Counted from the stretch's first letter, positions 24,922 to 35,087 are shown. The stretch: DNA of 64,000 nt from Flavobacterium hydrophilum (GCF_003202405.1 NZ_QJHL01000006.1:62001-126000), one strand, 5' to 3'. Program-made: numbers and translations. Notes: generated by a model from the sequence alone, not told the origin.

Positions 24922-26247
24922 ATGCGAAAAATTATTTTAAGTGTGATTCTTATCACAATTTTGTTACTGTCCATTTTTTCTATTTCATTTGTTACTGAAT
25001 CAAAAACATTAGGAGCTCATGTTGTCGAATTGAAAATGGACACAGGGGATACCGCATGGATGGTTGTTGCAACTGCTTTTGTATTATTAATGACACCAGG
25101 TTTAGGTTTCTTCTACGGAGGTATGGTTGGTAAGAAAAACGTAATTAGTACCATGCTGCAAAGTTTTATGGCCATGGTAATTGTTACTATTCTATGGGTA
25201 GTTATTGCTTTTGGATTATGTTTTGGTCCATCAATAGGCGGTTTCATAGGAGATCCTACTTCAAATATCTTTTTTCAGGGTGTCAGTGCCAATACTGCCT
25301 GGGAGTTAGCACCAACAATTCCTTTCATCCTTTTTGCATTGTTTCAGGCAAAATTTGCAATCATTACCCCGGCCTTAATTACAGGAGCTTTTGCAGAGCG
25401 TGTACGTTTCTGGGCTTACTTGTTATTTATGGTTTTATTCATATTATTTATTTACGCTCCATTATGTCACATGACATGGCATCCTGATGGATTATTCTTC
25501 GGATGGGGAGTTTTAGATTTTGCAGGTGGAACAGTAGTACACATGAGTGCTGGTTGGGCTGCATTAGCAGGAGCTATCTTCTTAGGAAAACGTAAAGTTC
25601 AAAAAGTAAATCCAGCGAGAATTACTTATGTATTATTAGGTACAGGTTTATTATGGTTTGGATGGTTTGGTTTCAATGCAGGTTCTGCAGTTGGAGCAGG
25701 AAGTCTTGCTGCTCAGGCTTTAGGAACTACAACTGTTGCAGCTGCTTCTGCAGCAATGGCTTGGGTTTTCCTTGATAAAATATTAGGCCACAAATTATCT
25801 GCAATGGGAGCATGTATTGGTGCTGTTGTAGGTTTGGTAGCTATCACGCCAGCAGCTGGTTTTGTATCTATCCCTCATGCATTGGCAATCGGTATTATCG
25901 CTGCTGTAATTAGTAATCTTGTAGTTAGCAAATTCCCTAAAGGAAAAATTGACGATGCTTTGGATGTTTTTGCTTGTCACGGTGTTGGTGGTATGGTAGG
26001 AATGTTATTAACCGGAGTTTTTGCATCAAATACAGTTAATTCAGTAGTAGGAGATAACCAAGGGTTAATATTTGGTGATGCTACTTTATTCTTAACGCAA
26101 TTAAAAGCATTAGTATTGGTTTCAATATTTGCTTTTGCAGCTTCATATGCATTATTCTTTATTGTAAACAAAATTACTCCTCTAAGAGTTACTGAAGAAA
26201 AAGAAGAATTAGGATTAGATATCTCTCAACACGGAGAATTCTTATAA
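24922..26247 (+). CDS. amtB: Ammonium transporter (Amt/AmtB family)
   Basis: A 441-residue inner-membrane channel that admits ammonium. It has a cleavable-looking N-terminal segment followed by about 11 membrane helices. The family signatures GLGFFYGGMVGKKN and VDFAGGTVVH (here VLDFAGGTVVHMSAG) are clear, as are DVFACHGVGGMVG and TWHPDGLFFGWG. Unlike the usual arrangement there is no PII-protein gene (glnK) next to it. A perfect hairpin terminator follows the stop. The duplicated motif upstream may be a nitrogen-responsive operator. Confidence 0.95.
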   Translation: MRKIILSVILITILLLSIFSISFVTESKTLGAHVVELKMDTGDTAWMVVATAFVLLMTPGLGFFYGGMVGKKNVISTMLQSFMAMVIVTILWVVIAFGLCFGPSIGGFIGDPTSNIFFQGVSANTAWELAPTIPFILFALFQAKFAIITPALITGAFAERVRFWAYLLFMVLFILFIYAPLCHMTWHPDGLFFGWGVLDFAGGTVVHMSAGWAALAGAIFLGKRKVQKVNPARITYVLLGTGLLWFGWFGFNAGSAVGAGSLAAQALGTTTVAAASAAMAWVFLDKILGHKLSAMGACIGAVVGLVAITPAAGFVSIPHALAIGIIAAVISNLVVSKFPKGKIDDALDVFACHGVGGMVGMLLTGVFASNTVNSVVGDNQGLIFGDATLFLTQLKALVLVSIFAFAASYALFFIVNKITPLRVTEEKEELGLDISQHGEFL

Positions 26248-26270
26248 GAATCAATATTCTTTGCCATATA

Positions 26271-26310
26271 AAAATGCCCTCTAAGCTAAACTTAGAGGGC
26301 ATTTTGTTTT
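26271..26310 (+). terminator. Terminator of the ammonium transporter gene
   Basis: A 15-base perfect stem: AAAATGCCCTCTAAG (26271-26285) with CTTAGAGGGCATTTT (26291-26305), loop CTAAA, then more T. Confidence 0.95.
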
Positions 26311-26379
26311 TGAATTTTCAGCTCTATATAATTATTAGAAGCAGTATAATTCGTTATTTTAGAATAATATTCCCTCTTT

Positions 26380-26430
26380 CTGCTCTTTTGTTTCGTAAAC
26401 TACGCAAGGATATCGCCTCTATCAAGAATA
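26380..26430. repeat. Degenerate copy of the intergenic element seen near 2000-2110
   Basis: TGCTCTTTTGTTTCG and AGGATATCGCCTCTATC here match the order of TCTTTTGCTACG and AGGATACCGCCTCTATC at about 2045-2097. This copy is more decayed. It lies between the ammonium transporter terminator and dsbD. Confidence 0.45.
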
Positions 26431-26492
26431 GAATACAACAATCAGTTTTTCAAGTCTTCTATCAAAAAAACAAAATAGTCAACAAATAAAAA

Positions 26493-28571
26493 TTACTTGA
26501 AATTTGAAATCCCTTGTTTTAACCAGGTTGAATATTCCTCAACACCAACATAACTAATAGTAGGTTTTGAATCGTTTAAATTTTTGCCATCCAAATCAGT
26601 GATTACATATAAAGGCTGGGTATTGGTTTTATATTTTGAAATCATAAACTCAGTCCATTTATCACCAATAGTTTCAATTTTTTCCCCTGAAGCAGTCATA
26701 AATTGTTTATTCTTAGGTAAAGGACGTTTATCATCAACATATAAAGAAATTAAAACCACATCATTTTTTAAGATTGGTAAAATAGTTGGATCAGACCAGA
26801 CATTGTTTTCCATAAGACGACAATTTTGACAGGCATGTCCTGTAAAATCCAGCATAATAGGCTTATTTACGGATTTTGCATAAGCCAGCCCATTTTCATA
26901 ATCGTCAAAAACAATGATACCATGAGGTCCTAATTTCGCCCCCCTCGGCAATTTTTTTGTTTTATTTGGAACACCTGAACTACCTATCCCAAACGGACTT
27001 TCACTATATGTGGGCGGTGGCGGAAAAGCACTAATCAATTTCAAAGGTGCTCCCCAAAGACCAGGAATTAAATAAACTGTAAAAGCCAAAGTAAGCAATC
27101 CTAAATATAATCTTCCCACAGAAATATGTTGTAATGGACTGTCATGAGGCAATGTAATTTTTCCGAATAAATACAATGCCAAAGCTCCAAAAATGGCAAT
27201 CCAGATTGCTAAGAAAACTTCTCTTTCCAGAAAATGCAATTGTAAAACCAAATCGGCATTCGATAAAAATTTGAAAGCAAATGCTAATTCCAAAAATCCT
27301 AAAACTACTTTTACCGTATTCAGCCATCCACCGGATTTTGGTAATGAATTTAACCATCCAGGGAACATCGCAAATAGCATAAAAGGTAAAGCCAATGCTA
27401 ATGAAAACCCAAACATTCCAACGATAGGACCAATAACTCCATTGGTTGCAGCTTCAACTAAAAGTGAGCCAACAATAGGACCTGTGCAGGAGAAAGAAAC
27501 AATAGCCAGGGCCAAAGCCATAAACAATATTCCAATTATTCCACCTCTGTCTGCTTGTTGATCGACTTTATTAGCCCATGAATTAGGTAACATAATTTCA
27601 AATCCTCCTAAAAAAGAAGTAGCAAAAATGATTAATAAAACAAAGAAACCGATATTAAACCAAACATTTGTTGCCAAAGAATTTAAAGCATCTGCACCAA
27701 AAATCCAGGAAACCAAAAATCCTAATGAAACATAAATTACAATAATGGAAATTCCATAAATAATTGCATTTCTAATTCCGGAAGCTCTTGTTTTACTTTG
27801 CTTAGTGAAAAAACTTACTGTCATAGGAATCATTGGAAAAACACAAGGTGTAAGCAATGCTGTAAATCCAAATAAGAATGCTACCAAAAATACAGACCAT
27901 AAACTTCTGGCTGAAGCAGGGGCTTGTGCTTTTTCTTTTACATCCAACTTCGTTTGCACTGTTTCAGTTTTAGCGGTCTTTACAGTTGTATTTAAAGTAT
28001 CCACAACCAAAGCCGGCACTTTTGTTTCATCTAATTTAGCTTCAGTTATTGTCGGAATTGCAGCTTCTACTTTTGATAATGACGGAATAGCAATCGAGAA
28101 TTTTTTATTCGAATTGATGCAGACTTCTTTACAAACCTGAAAATCAAATTCAGCCTCGACGGTTTTTAAATTAGGATTTATAACTTTAATTTCCTGTTCA
28201 ATATGCGCTTTTCCTTCAAAAAAGGTTTCGTTTACTCCAAAAATATCATTAAAGGCAGTTTTCGTTTTTCCCTCTTTGGCTTTGCCGATTAATTCATAAT
28301 TTCCTTTTTGATTTTTAAAAGCAATTTCCAAAGCCAGAGGACCGCCTTCCGGCGTAAATTGCGAATACATGTGCCATTCCTTTTCTATAATTCCGTCAAA
28401 AATTAAAACAAAATTGGTTTCAGATTTCTTTTCGATTTTAGATGTCCATTTTACAGGTTCTAAAATCTGAGCGTTTCCTTTTGCAAAAGCAAAAATAAAA
28501 ACCATTAAAAATACAGTAAGTTTATTCCAAATATTCGAAATTATAACCTGACGATTTGTGTTTGACTTCAT
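26493..28571 (-). CDS. dsbD: Thiol:disulfide interchange protein DsbD
   Basis: A 692-residue inner-membrane protein that carries electrons from cytoplasmic thioredoxin to the periplasm. In order: signal peptide (to about 34), periplasmic DsbD-alpha domain with Cys147 and Cys151 (CKEVC), a central eight-helix CcdA-like domain with TPCVFPMIP and SFSCTGPIVGS cysteines, and a C-terminal thioredoxin domain with C581-QN-C584. The length exceeds the E. coli 565 residues through a longer N-domain and linker. Its ATG overlaps the tilS stop by four bases, so the two are translated together. Confidence 0.92.
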   Translation of the reverse strand: MKSNTNRQVIISNIWNKLTVFLMVFIFAFAKGNAQILEPVKWTSKIEKKSETNFVLIFDGIIEKEWHMYSQFTPEGGPLALEIAFKNQKGNYELIGKAKEGKTKTAFNDIFGVNETFFEGKAHIEQEIKVINPNLKTVEAEFDFQVCKEVCINSNKKFSIAIPSLSKVEAAIPTITEAKLDETKVPALVVDTLNTTVKTAKTETVQTKLDVKEKAQAPASARSLWSVFLVAFLFGFTALLTPCVFPMIPMTVSFFTKQSKTRASGIRNAIIYGISIIVIYVSLGFLVSWIFGADALNSLATNVWFNIGFFVLLIIFATSFLGGFEIMLPNSWANKVDQQADRGGIIGILFMALALAIVSFSCTGPIVGSLLVEAATNGVIGPIVGMFGFSLALALPFMLFAMFPGWLNSLPKSGGWLNTVKVVLGFLELAFAFKFLSNADLVLQLHFLEREVFLAIWIAIFGALALYLFGKITLPHDSPLQHISVGRLYLGLLTLAFTVYLIPGLWGAPLKLISAFPPPPTYSESPFGIGSSGVPNKTKKLPRGAKLGPHGIIVFDDYENGLAYAKSVNKPIMLDFTGHACQNCRLMENNVWSDPTILPILKNDVVLISLYVDDKRPLPKNKQFMTASGEKIETIGDKWTEFMISKYKTNTQPLYVITDLDGKNLNDSKPTISYVGVEEYSTWLKQGISNFK

Positions 28572-29881
28572 TCTTGTAATTCTATTTTAAGTATTTTATT
28601 TGAGGTATCTTCTATTTTAAATCTTTCGTCCTGCCTGATTCCAACAACCCATACAATCTGATCATTCGAACATAAAAGCCAGCTGTTTTCTTTTTCTATC
28701 AGGGATAACTTTTCATCTTTAAAAAGTTTGCTAATTTTTTTTGACTTTCCGTTCATGCCAAAAGGCTGAAAAGAATCGCCTTCCTGCCATTTTCGTAAAA
28801 TCAACGGGTACTGAATTTTTTCAGCATCCACAAATATAACTTTATTTGAATCTATAGTTATGTGACTAACGTTACAAAGACTCAACTTTAAGGGAAAATT
28901 AACTTCCTGGTCACTTTCGTTGATTTCAAATTCTTCTTTTTCAGGTATCTCTGCAATCGGACTTAAAATCAATGTATCTCTGTTTTTTAGCAATCGAAAT
29001 TCTGCTGAAAAAATCTGTTTACCGGATTGTCCGTCTACTAAATCATAAATATCATTCCATGCCAGAAATCCAAATTCATTAAGCCACTGGTACAAATACG
29101 GTTTATAGTTAGGTAATTTTTTAAGCTGGTTTAAATTGAAATGGATTTCTTCACCGGCTTCTTTTGCTACCTGCTGGTAAATCATAATCGAAGCGTCTTC
29201 AGCCATCTCGTTTGATTCCTGAAGATAGGATTGCGTTTTTTGAAAAGCTTTCAAAAAGTTTGGATTGATCTCTTTTAAGACCGGAACCAAATCATGACGG
29301 ATTTTATTTCGGAGATATTTATTAGAAGCATTGCTGCTGTCTTCCCGCCATTCGATATTATTTTCTTCAGCATATTTTAGGATTTCTTCTCTTGAAAAAG
29401 GTAAAAGAGGTCGGATAATTTTATCATTTTCTTCCGGAATTCCCACCAAACCGTCCAATCCTGTACCACGGCTGAGATTGATAATAAAAGTTTCTAAATT
29501 ATCGTCTGCGTGATGTGCTGTCAGAATATAATCGAAATTATGGGTTTCCAAAAGTTCGTAAAACCAGCTATAGCGAAGTTCACGGGCTGCTATTTGGATA
29601 GAAAGTTTATAATCTTTTGCAAAAGCTTCGGTGTCAAATTGAGTTGTAAAAATGGAGATATTATTTTCTTCACAGTAATTTCGAATGAAATCCTGATCAC
29701 CAAAACTTTCCAATCCGCGAAGCTGAAAATTACAATGCAAAACGGCAATTTTATATTCTAATTGCTGAAATAAATGCAGCAAAACCATACTGTCCAATCC
29801 GCCACTAACAGCAAGAAACAGTTTTTTGTTTTCCATAAACGGAAATCTTGCCGAAATATGATTTTTAAAATTTGAAAGCAT
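28568..29881 (-). CDS. tilS: tRNA(Ile)-lysidine synthase
   Basis: A 437-residue PP-loop ATPase that attaches lysine to C34 of tRNA-Ile(CAU), converting its reading from AUG to AUA. The P-loop signature SGGLDS is at residues 26-31; the ARELRYSW and TAHHADDNLET motifs are also clear. The C-terminal part holds the two small TilS domains (FGMNGKSKKISKLF). Length is normal. It overlaps dsbD by four bases (ATGA) and is preceded by uvrB with a gap of 66 bases. Confidence 0.95.
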   Translation of the reverse strand: MLSNFKNHISARFPFMENKKLFLAVSGGLDSMVLLHLFQQLEYKIAVLHCNFQLRGLESFGDQDFIRNYCEENNISIFTTQFDTEAFAKDYKLSIQIAARELRYSWFYELLETHNFDYILTAHHADDNLETFIINLSRGTGLDGLVGIPEENDKIIRPLLPFSREEILKYAEENNIEWREDSSNASNKYLRNKIRHDLVPVLKEINPNFLKAFQKTQSYLQESNEMAEDASIMIYQQVAKEAGEEIHFNLNQLKKLPNYKPYLYQWLNEFGFLAWNDIYDLVDGQSGKQIFSAEFRLLKNRDTLILSPIAEIPEKEEFEINESDQEVNFPLKLSLCNVSHITIDSNKVIFVDAEKIQYPLILRKWQEGDSFQPFGMNGKSKKISKLFKDEKLSLIEKENSWLLCSNDQIVWVVGIRQDERFKIEDTSNKILKIELQE

Positions 29882-29947
29882 CTGTAAAATTAAAAGATGA
29901 ATATTTTAAGAACTCCAAAATTAAGGCTTTTGAAATAAATAAGAAGG

Positions 29948-31939
29948 TTAAGAAAGTTGCTCTTGTAATTTTTTAATATCGTCACGTAATTTTGCAGCCT
30001 GTAAAAAGTCTAGTTCTTTGGCCGCTTTTTCCATCGATTTACGTTTTTCACGAATTAATTTCTCTAATTCAGGTTTTGATAAATAGGCTGTTTCAGGTTC
30101 TGCAGCAGCTGGCAACGTATGTCCCAATTCATATTCAACCAATGGATTTTTGGTAAAAGCGCTTTCAATTTTTTTGTTTAATGCCTGTGGTGTTAAACCA
30201 TTCTCGGTATTAAAATTAATTTGTTTGGTTCTTCGATAATTAGTTTCATCGATTGTTTTTTGCATACTGGCAGTAATTTTATCAGCATACATAATCGCTT
30301 TTCCGTTTATGTTTCTGGCTGCACGACCAATAGTCTGAGTTAAAGATCTGTGATTACGAAGAAAACCTTCCTTATCAGCATCTAAAATAGCAACTAGCGA
30401 AACCTCCGGTAAATCCAGTCCCTCACGAAGCAGATTGACTCCGATTAATACATCAAAAATCCCTTTTCGTAAATCCTGCATAATTTCGATACGTTCCAAA
30501 GTGTCTACTTCTGAGTGGATGTAACGACAGCGCACACCTACTTTAGTCAAATATTTAGCTAACTCTTCGGCCATTCTTTTGGTTAGAGTAGTTACTAAAA
30601 CCCTTTCATCCAATTCACAACGTACCTGAATTTCCTCAATTAAGTCATCAATCTGGTTTAAACTAGGTCTTACCTCAATAATAGGATCCAATAATCCGGT
30701 TGGACGAATAATCTGTTCGACATAAATACCATCTGATTTTTGTAATTCATAATCGGCAGGAGTGGCAGAAACATAGACTACCTGATTTTGCATGGCTTCG
30801 AATTCTTCAAATTTTAAGGGTCGGTTGTCCATTGCTGCGGGCAGACGGAAACCATATTCTACCAGATTTTCTTTTCGGCTGCGATCACCTCCGTACATGG
30901 CATGAACCTGTGAAACGGTTACATGACTTTCATCAATCACCATTAAATAATCACTTGGAAAATAATCCAACAGACAGAAAGGCCTTGTACCTGCTTCTCT
31001 TCCGTCAAGGTAGCGGGAATAATTCTCAATTCCGGAGCAATACCCTAATTCGCGAATCATTTCCAGATCAAAATTGGTTCTTTCTTCAAGACGTTTCGCT
31101 TCCAGATGTTTGCCTATTTCTTTAAAATAATCAACTTGTTTTACCAAATCCTGCTGGATTTCCCAAATAGCGCCCTGCAATACATCCGGAGAAGTCACAA
31201 ACATATTGGCCGGATAAATCGTCAGCCTTTTAAATTTTTCAATAACCTGAGAAGTTTTTACATCAAATGATTCAATTTCCTCGATTTCATCTCCAAAAAA
31301 GTGAATTCGATAGGCGTCATCGGCATAACTTGGATATACTTCGACAATATCTCCTTTAATTCGGAAAGTACCGGGATTAAAATCTGCTTCCGTTCTGGCG
31401 TATAAACTTTGTACTAAACTGTGTAATAATTTAGTTCGGGAAATAACCTGATCTCTTGATATTTCAATAACATTTTTTTGAAATTCTACAGGGTTTCCGA
31501 TACCATACAAACAAGAAACCGAAGCAACGACTAAAATATCCCTGCGTCCTGAAAGCAATGAAGAAGTGGTGCTTAAACGCATTTTCTCCAGTTCTTCATT
31601 GATAGATAAATCCTTTTCGATAAAAACACCTGTTACGGGCATAAAAGCTTCCGGCTGGTAATAGTCGTAATAGGATACAAAATATTCTACTGCATTATTT
31701 GGGAAAAATTGTTTGAATTCAGAATATAACTGTGCTGCCAAAGTTTTGTTATGTGCCAAAACCAAGGTAGGTTTCTGTACTTCCTGAATCACATTGGCCA
31801 TTGTAAAGGTTTTTCCGGAACCGGTTACACCTAATAGCGTTTGGTATTTTTCACCATCAACAATACCTTGTGAAAGTTTTTGGATTGCCTGAGGCTGATC
31901 TCCTTTTGGACTATATTCTGAGGAAACTTGAAAATTCAT
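29948..31939 (-). CDS. uvrB: Excinuclease ABC subunit B
   Basis: A 663-residue DNA-repair helicase of the UvrABC nucleotide-excision system. It verifies damage and loads UvrC. Walker A GVTGSGKT is at 37-44, the beta-hairpin region YYDYYQPEAFMP follows near residue 97, helicase motifs such as DESHVTV, VYVSATPADYE and TIGRAARN are present, and the C-terminal UVR domain (about 620-655) binds UvrC. Length normal. No SOS box can be recognised. Confidence 0.97.
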   Translation of the reverse strand: MNFQVSSEYSPKGDQPQAIQKLSQGIVDGEKYQTLLGVTGSGKTFTMANVIQEVQKPTLVLAHNKTLAAQLYSEFKQFFPNNAVEYFVSYYDYYQPEAFMPVTGVFIEKDLSINEELEKMRLSTTSSLLSGRRDILVVASVSCLYGIGNPVEFQKNVIEISRDQVISRTKLLHSLVQSLYARTEADFNPGTFRIKGDIVEVYPSYADDAYRIHFFGDEIEEIESFDVKTSQVIEKFKRLTIYPANMFVTSPDVLQGAIWEIQQDLVKQVDYFKEIGKHLEAKRLEERTNFDLEMIRELGYCSGIENYSRYLDGREAGTRPFCLLDYFPSDYLMVIDESHVTVSQVHAMYGGDRSRKENLVEYGFRLPAAMDNRPLKFEEFEAMQNQVVYVSATPADYELQKSDGIYVEQIIRPTGLLDPIIEVRPSLNQIDDLIEEIQVRCELDERVLVTTLTKRMAEELAKYLTKVGVRCRYIHSEVDTLERIEIMQDLRKGIFDVLIGVNLLREGLDLPEVSLVAILDADKEGFLRNHRSLTQTIGRAARNINGKAIMYADKITASMQKTIDETNYRRTKQINFNTENGLTPQALNKKIESAFTKNPLVEYELGHTLPAAAEPETAYLSKPELEKLIREKRKSMEKAAKELDFLQAAKLRDDIKKLQEQLS

Positions 31940-32004
31940 TTTTGACTGATGAAATTAGTTTTGTAAAGATACAAAGTTTCGATTCTTTTAATGCTAAGTC
32001 GTAC

Positions 32005-32943
32005 TTATTCTAAAAAATCAGCCATTACATCATTAACTGCTTTTGTTTGATCAATGCTTAGAAAATGTCCTGCATCTTTAATGATCTTTGTCTTGCTGTT
32101 TGGCAGAAATTCTTTTGCTTTTTCCAAACTATCTTCAGAATTAATTACATCCTGATCTCCAATAAGTACCAAAACCGGATTTTTTATGGATTTTAATTCA
32201 TCATTAGAAAAAGGCGTCATTTTTAACATGCTTGAATTTGATTTGGCATATTTGTTTGCCAAATAAAATTGTCTTTTGTAAACAGGACTAATTTTTTCTG
32301 GATGAGTAGAAAAGGTTTTCAGCGTTTTTCCAAATTTCTTTTCACTTGGAAAAAGTTTCAACATTAATGCTGAGGATGTTTTACCAACTTTGTCAATAAA
32401 TTTAAATGTCTGCGCAGGACTTAACAAGACTATTTTATCAATTGAATTTTTCTCCTGAACAGCCAATAATGTTGCTATCCAGCCTCCGCGTGAAGCAGCG
32501 ACAATGTCAAACTTTTTTAATTTATAATGTGAAAAAATTTCGTTGTACCAGGTTACAATATCTTCTTTTGAAAGAGGTTTGGCTGTCAAATTAGATTTTC
32601 CGGGTTCCATCAAAAAATCGATGGCATATATTCGGTGATTTTTTGCTAAAGCTTTAATGTTAGGATACCACATCGTTGAGCTGGCGTCCATTCCGTGCAG
32701 AAGTATAAGGTCTTTACCGTTTTTAGGTCCTGCAACTATGACATGAGCTGTCCCGAAACTGGTTTTGACATTTTCTTCAATATATGAAATATCCCAAAGT
32801 TTTAGCGCTTTATCGTAGGAACTCAAATAGCTTTGTTCTTCTTTTTTTGTTTGAAAAACGTAGTCTTCAAATTTTGCTTTTTTAGAAGATGCACAACCAA
32901 AAAGCAAAAAGAAAAGTATAAATTTAAGGAGTATTCTTGTCAT
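32005..32943 (-). CDS. Alpha/beta hydrolase lipoprotein
   Basis: A 312-residue hydrolase with an N-terminal lipobox (LLFGC, Cys17), so probably anchored in an envelope membrane. The fold is clear from the oxyanion motif LLHGMD (81-86), the nucleophile elbow AASRGG with Ser151 (Gly at the second position replaced by Ala), the acid in IGDQD (263 or 265) and His293 in DAGHFLS. The substrate is not apparent. ATG 32943 is preferred to a start 48 bases upstream because the upstream residues are not hydrophobic and would bury the signal peptide. Confidence 0.85.
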   Translation of the reverse strand: MTRILLKFILFFLLFGCASSKKAKFEDYVFQTKKEEQSYLSSYDKALKLWDISYIEENVKTSFGTAHVIVAGPKNGKDLILLHGMDASSTMWYPNIKALAKNHRIYAIDFLMEPGKSNLTAKPLSKEDIVTWYNEIFSHYKLKKFDIVAASRGGWIATLLAVQEKNSIDKIVLLSPAQTFKFIDKVGKTSSALMLKLFPSEKKFGKTLKTFSTHPEKISPVYKRQFYLANKYAKSNSSMLKMTPFSNDELKSIKNPVLVLIGDQDVINSEDSLEKAKEFLPNSKTKIIKDAGHFLSIDQTKAVNDVMADFLE

Positions 32944-33052
32944 GATAGTGAAATTCAATTTACTTTTAAAGGTACTTCTAAATTGCACCAATAAAGTATC
33001 AGAATTTTAATTTAAACTATCATAATTACAATTTTAGTCATGAAGTATGAAC

Positions 33053-34003
33053 CTAAAGTTTCCACGATTTTTGCTGTACTTCACTTAAAAAAGTCCAGGC
33101 TACAATGCGGCTTGTTTTCTGGCCCTGAGCCATATCAATTGTTTTTATCGATGCGGCATTTACTTTGTTTAGGGTTTTGTAAATACTTGACAGATTATCT
33201 TTCTTGGAAACCAAAGTAGTAAACCATTGACATTGCATAGCATATTTGGCACTTTCGTAAATCATTTGAGTTACAAAACCAATTTCGCCGCCATCACACC
33301 ATAATTCAGCATTATGACCGCCAAAATTCAAAACAGGATTTGTTATTTTCTTTTCCTTTGGATTTAAGTTTGAAACTTTACGTACCGTACTTTGATTTGC
33401 ATCCTGAGCAGACGCGTGAAAAGGCGGATTGCACATTGTGAAAGTAAATCGGTCTTCTGGTGTAATAATGTTTTTGAAAATAAAACGGGATTCCGTTTGT
33501 TGCTGTAAGCTGATCGCATCAATCAATTTTGGATTGGCTTCGATTATTTTACTGCAGTTTTCAATTGCTTTTTCATCGATATCTGTACCTACAAAACTCC
33601 AATCGTAAATAGCATTTCCTAAAATTGGATAAATACAATTGGCTCCGGTTCCTATGTCTAACCCTAAAACTAATGATCCTAATGGAATAACTCCATTGTT
33701 GGCTTCGGCCAATAAATCGGCGAGATAGTGAATATAATCAGTTCTTCCTGGAATAGGCGGGCAAAGGTAATTTTTAGGAATATCCCAATTTGGGATATCG
33801 TAATAGGTTTTTAGCAAAGCTTTGTTAAGCATTTTTACAGCAATCGGGTTACTGAAATCAATGGTTTCGATTCTGTGTTTGTTCACAGAAACAAAAGCTT
33901 TTAGTTCATGACAATTCGAAATAAGAAGTTCAAAATCGTATCGTGAACGATGAAGATTTCGCGGATGTAAATTATTTTTTTCTGAATTGTCTGGTGTTTT
34001 CAT
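33053..34003 (-). CDS. rlmF: 23S rRNA (adenine1618-N6)-methyltransferase
   Basis: A 316-residue SAM-dependent methyltransferase that modifies A1618 of 23S rRNA. Visible are GLDIGTGANCIYPILG (SAM site), the catalytic TMCNPPFHAS (NPPF), and the family-typical LCPPIPGRTDYIHYLADLL. The ATG at 34003 is secured by a perfect -7 element (TATCTTTG, minus strand 34020-34027) between it and a longer possible start. RlmF acts during 50S assembly and is not essential. Confidence 0.95.
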   Translation of the reverse strand: MKTPDNSEKNNLHPRNLHRSRYDFELLISNCHELKAFVSVNKHRIETIDFSNPIAVKMLNKALLKTYYDIPNWDIPKNYLCPPIPGRTDYIHYLADLLAEANNGVIPLGSLVLGLDIGTGANCIYPILGNAIYDWSFVGTDIDEKAIENCSKIIEANPKLIDAISLQQQTESRFIFKNIITPEDRFTFTMCNPPFHASAQDANQSTVRKVSNLNPKEKKITNPVLNFGGHNAELWCDGGEIGFVTQMIYESAKYAMQCQWFTTLVSKKDNLSSIYKTLNKVNAASIKTIDMAQGQKTSRIVAWTFLSEVQQKSWKL

Positions 34004-34019
34004 TTTGTAAATTTCCTTG

Positions 34020-34027
34020 CAAAGATA
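34020..34027 (-). promoter_or_regulatory. -7 element of rlmF
   Basis: Minus-strand TATCTTTG, 16 bases before the ATG; it shows that the longer reading frame upstream is not the start. Confidence 0.6.
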
Positions 34028-34190
34028 GTCATTCCTTTTAAGCATTTAGGCTACTATCTGCGGAAGTTCTACGTAATATAAATCTGAAAATAATACAATT
34101 GACACTTTGTTACTATAAGAAAATTCTATAAGAATCATTAAAATTTTGATTTCGATTATTTATTTTTGGCTTTAATAAGCCCCAAATTAT

Positions 34191-35060
34191 ATGAAAAAAA
34201 TAACGTTTTTGATTATTATACTTCTCTGTACTACATGCGTTAACCAGAATGGGAATGAATATTTTGATCAAATTGAAAAAAATGATGTTGAATTAGCAAA
34301 ACCTGTTGAAGGAGAGTGGTTATATTCCCATAAAGAAAGAGGACAAACTTATGAGCAATTCATAAATTCAAAACATATTGTTCCAACCAATGAATCTAAT
34401 ATTATTTATATCAGGCCAATTGGAAATTTTAATTCTTTACAAAACAAACAAATAGAATTGCTCAGGGAATATCTGGAAATTTTCTTTCAGTTAAAAAGCA
34501 AAACTTTGGAAACAGTATCTAATGATATAATTCCTGAGTCTGCACAAAGGATTGGACATGAAAATAACCAACAGTTTTTAGCGGGATATATTTTAGACAA
34601 TGTTTTAAAAAAAGATAAGCCTTTAAAAAGAATTGCCCTGATGGGATTGACAGAGGTTGATTTGTATCCTAAACCGGAATGGAATTTTGTTTTTGGATTA
34701 GCATCTTATCGCGATAAGGTAGGTGTAAGTTCTATTTATAGATTACAGGACGGAAAACTGACTTCAGATAATTTTAATTTGTGTTTATCTAGGCTTCTTA
34801 AAATAAGTTCACATGAAATTGGTCATATGTTTGGTTTACATCATTGTATTCATGCAGATTGTGTAATGAATGGAACTAATAGTATGAGTGAAACTGACGA
34901 GAGCTCTATAAGATTATGTTCTGTTTGTCAGAAAAAATTAAATTCGGGTATTAAATACGACAATAAAAAAAGATTATTGGAATTAGAGGAGTATTTTAAA
35001 AGGAATAATTTGACAGAAGCACTGAAACTGACGCAGAAAGATGCAGTAGCTATTCAATAA
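34191..35060 (+). CDS. Archaemetzincin-like zinc metalloprotease, exported
   Basis: A 289-residue protein with an N-terminal hydrophobic signal and Cys16 (LLCTTC), possibly a lipoprotein although the lipobox is off-consensus. The metalloprotease site is clear: H208-E-x-x-H212-x-x-G215-x-x-H218-C219, then C224 and M226, and after 16 residues a second Cys pair, C243-x-x-C246. This is the archaemetzincin (peptidase family M54) pattern of HExxHxxGxxHC, CxM and CxxC, which binds one catalytic and one structural zinc. Family members are usually cytosolic aminopeptidases without a signal, so an exported form is unusual. It may share a transcript with the FMN reductase 27 bases later. Confidence 0.85.
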   Translation: MKKITFLIIILLCTTCVNQNGNEYFDQIEKNDVELAKPVEGEWLYSHKERGQTYEQFINSKHIVPTNESNIIYIRPIGNFNSLQNKQIELLREYLEIFFQLKSKTLETVSNDIIPESAQRIGHENNQQFLAGYILDNVLKKDKPLKRIALMGLTEVDLYPKPEWNFVFGLASYRDKVGVSSIYRLQDGKLTSDNFNLCLSRLLKISSHEIGHMFGLHHCIHADCVMNGTNSMSETDESSIRLCSVCQKKLNSGIKYDNKKRLLELEEYFKRNNLTEALKLTQKDAVAIQ

Positions 35061-35087
35061 ACATTAAAATAAATGTAAATTCGAAGA

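Noticed and set aside
26274..26489. Open frame of 71 residues after the ammonium transporter gene
   Set aside because: It begins in the terminator stem and runs through the degenerate repeat; composition is not gene-like.
27193..27561. Plus-strand frame of 122 residues opposite dsbD
   Set aside because: Antisense shadow of the DsbD membrane helices, with Lys/Asn/Pro-rich composition.
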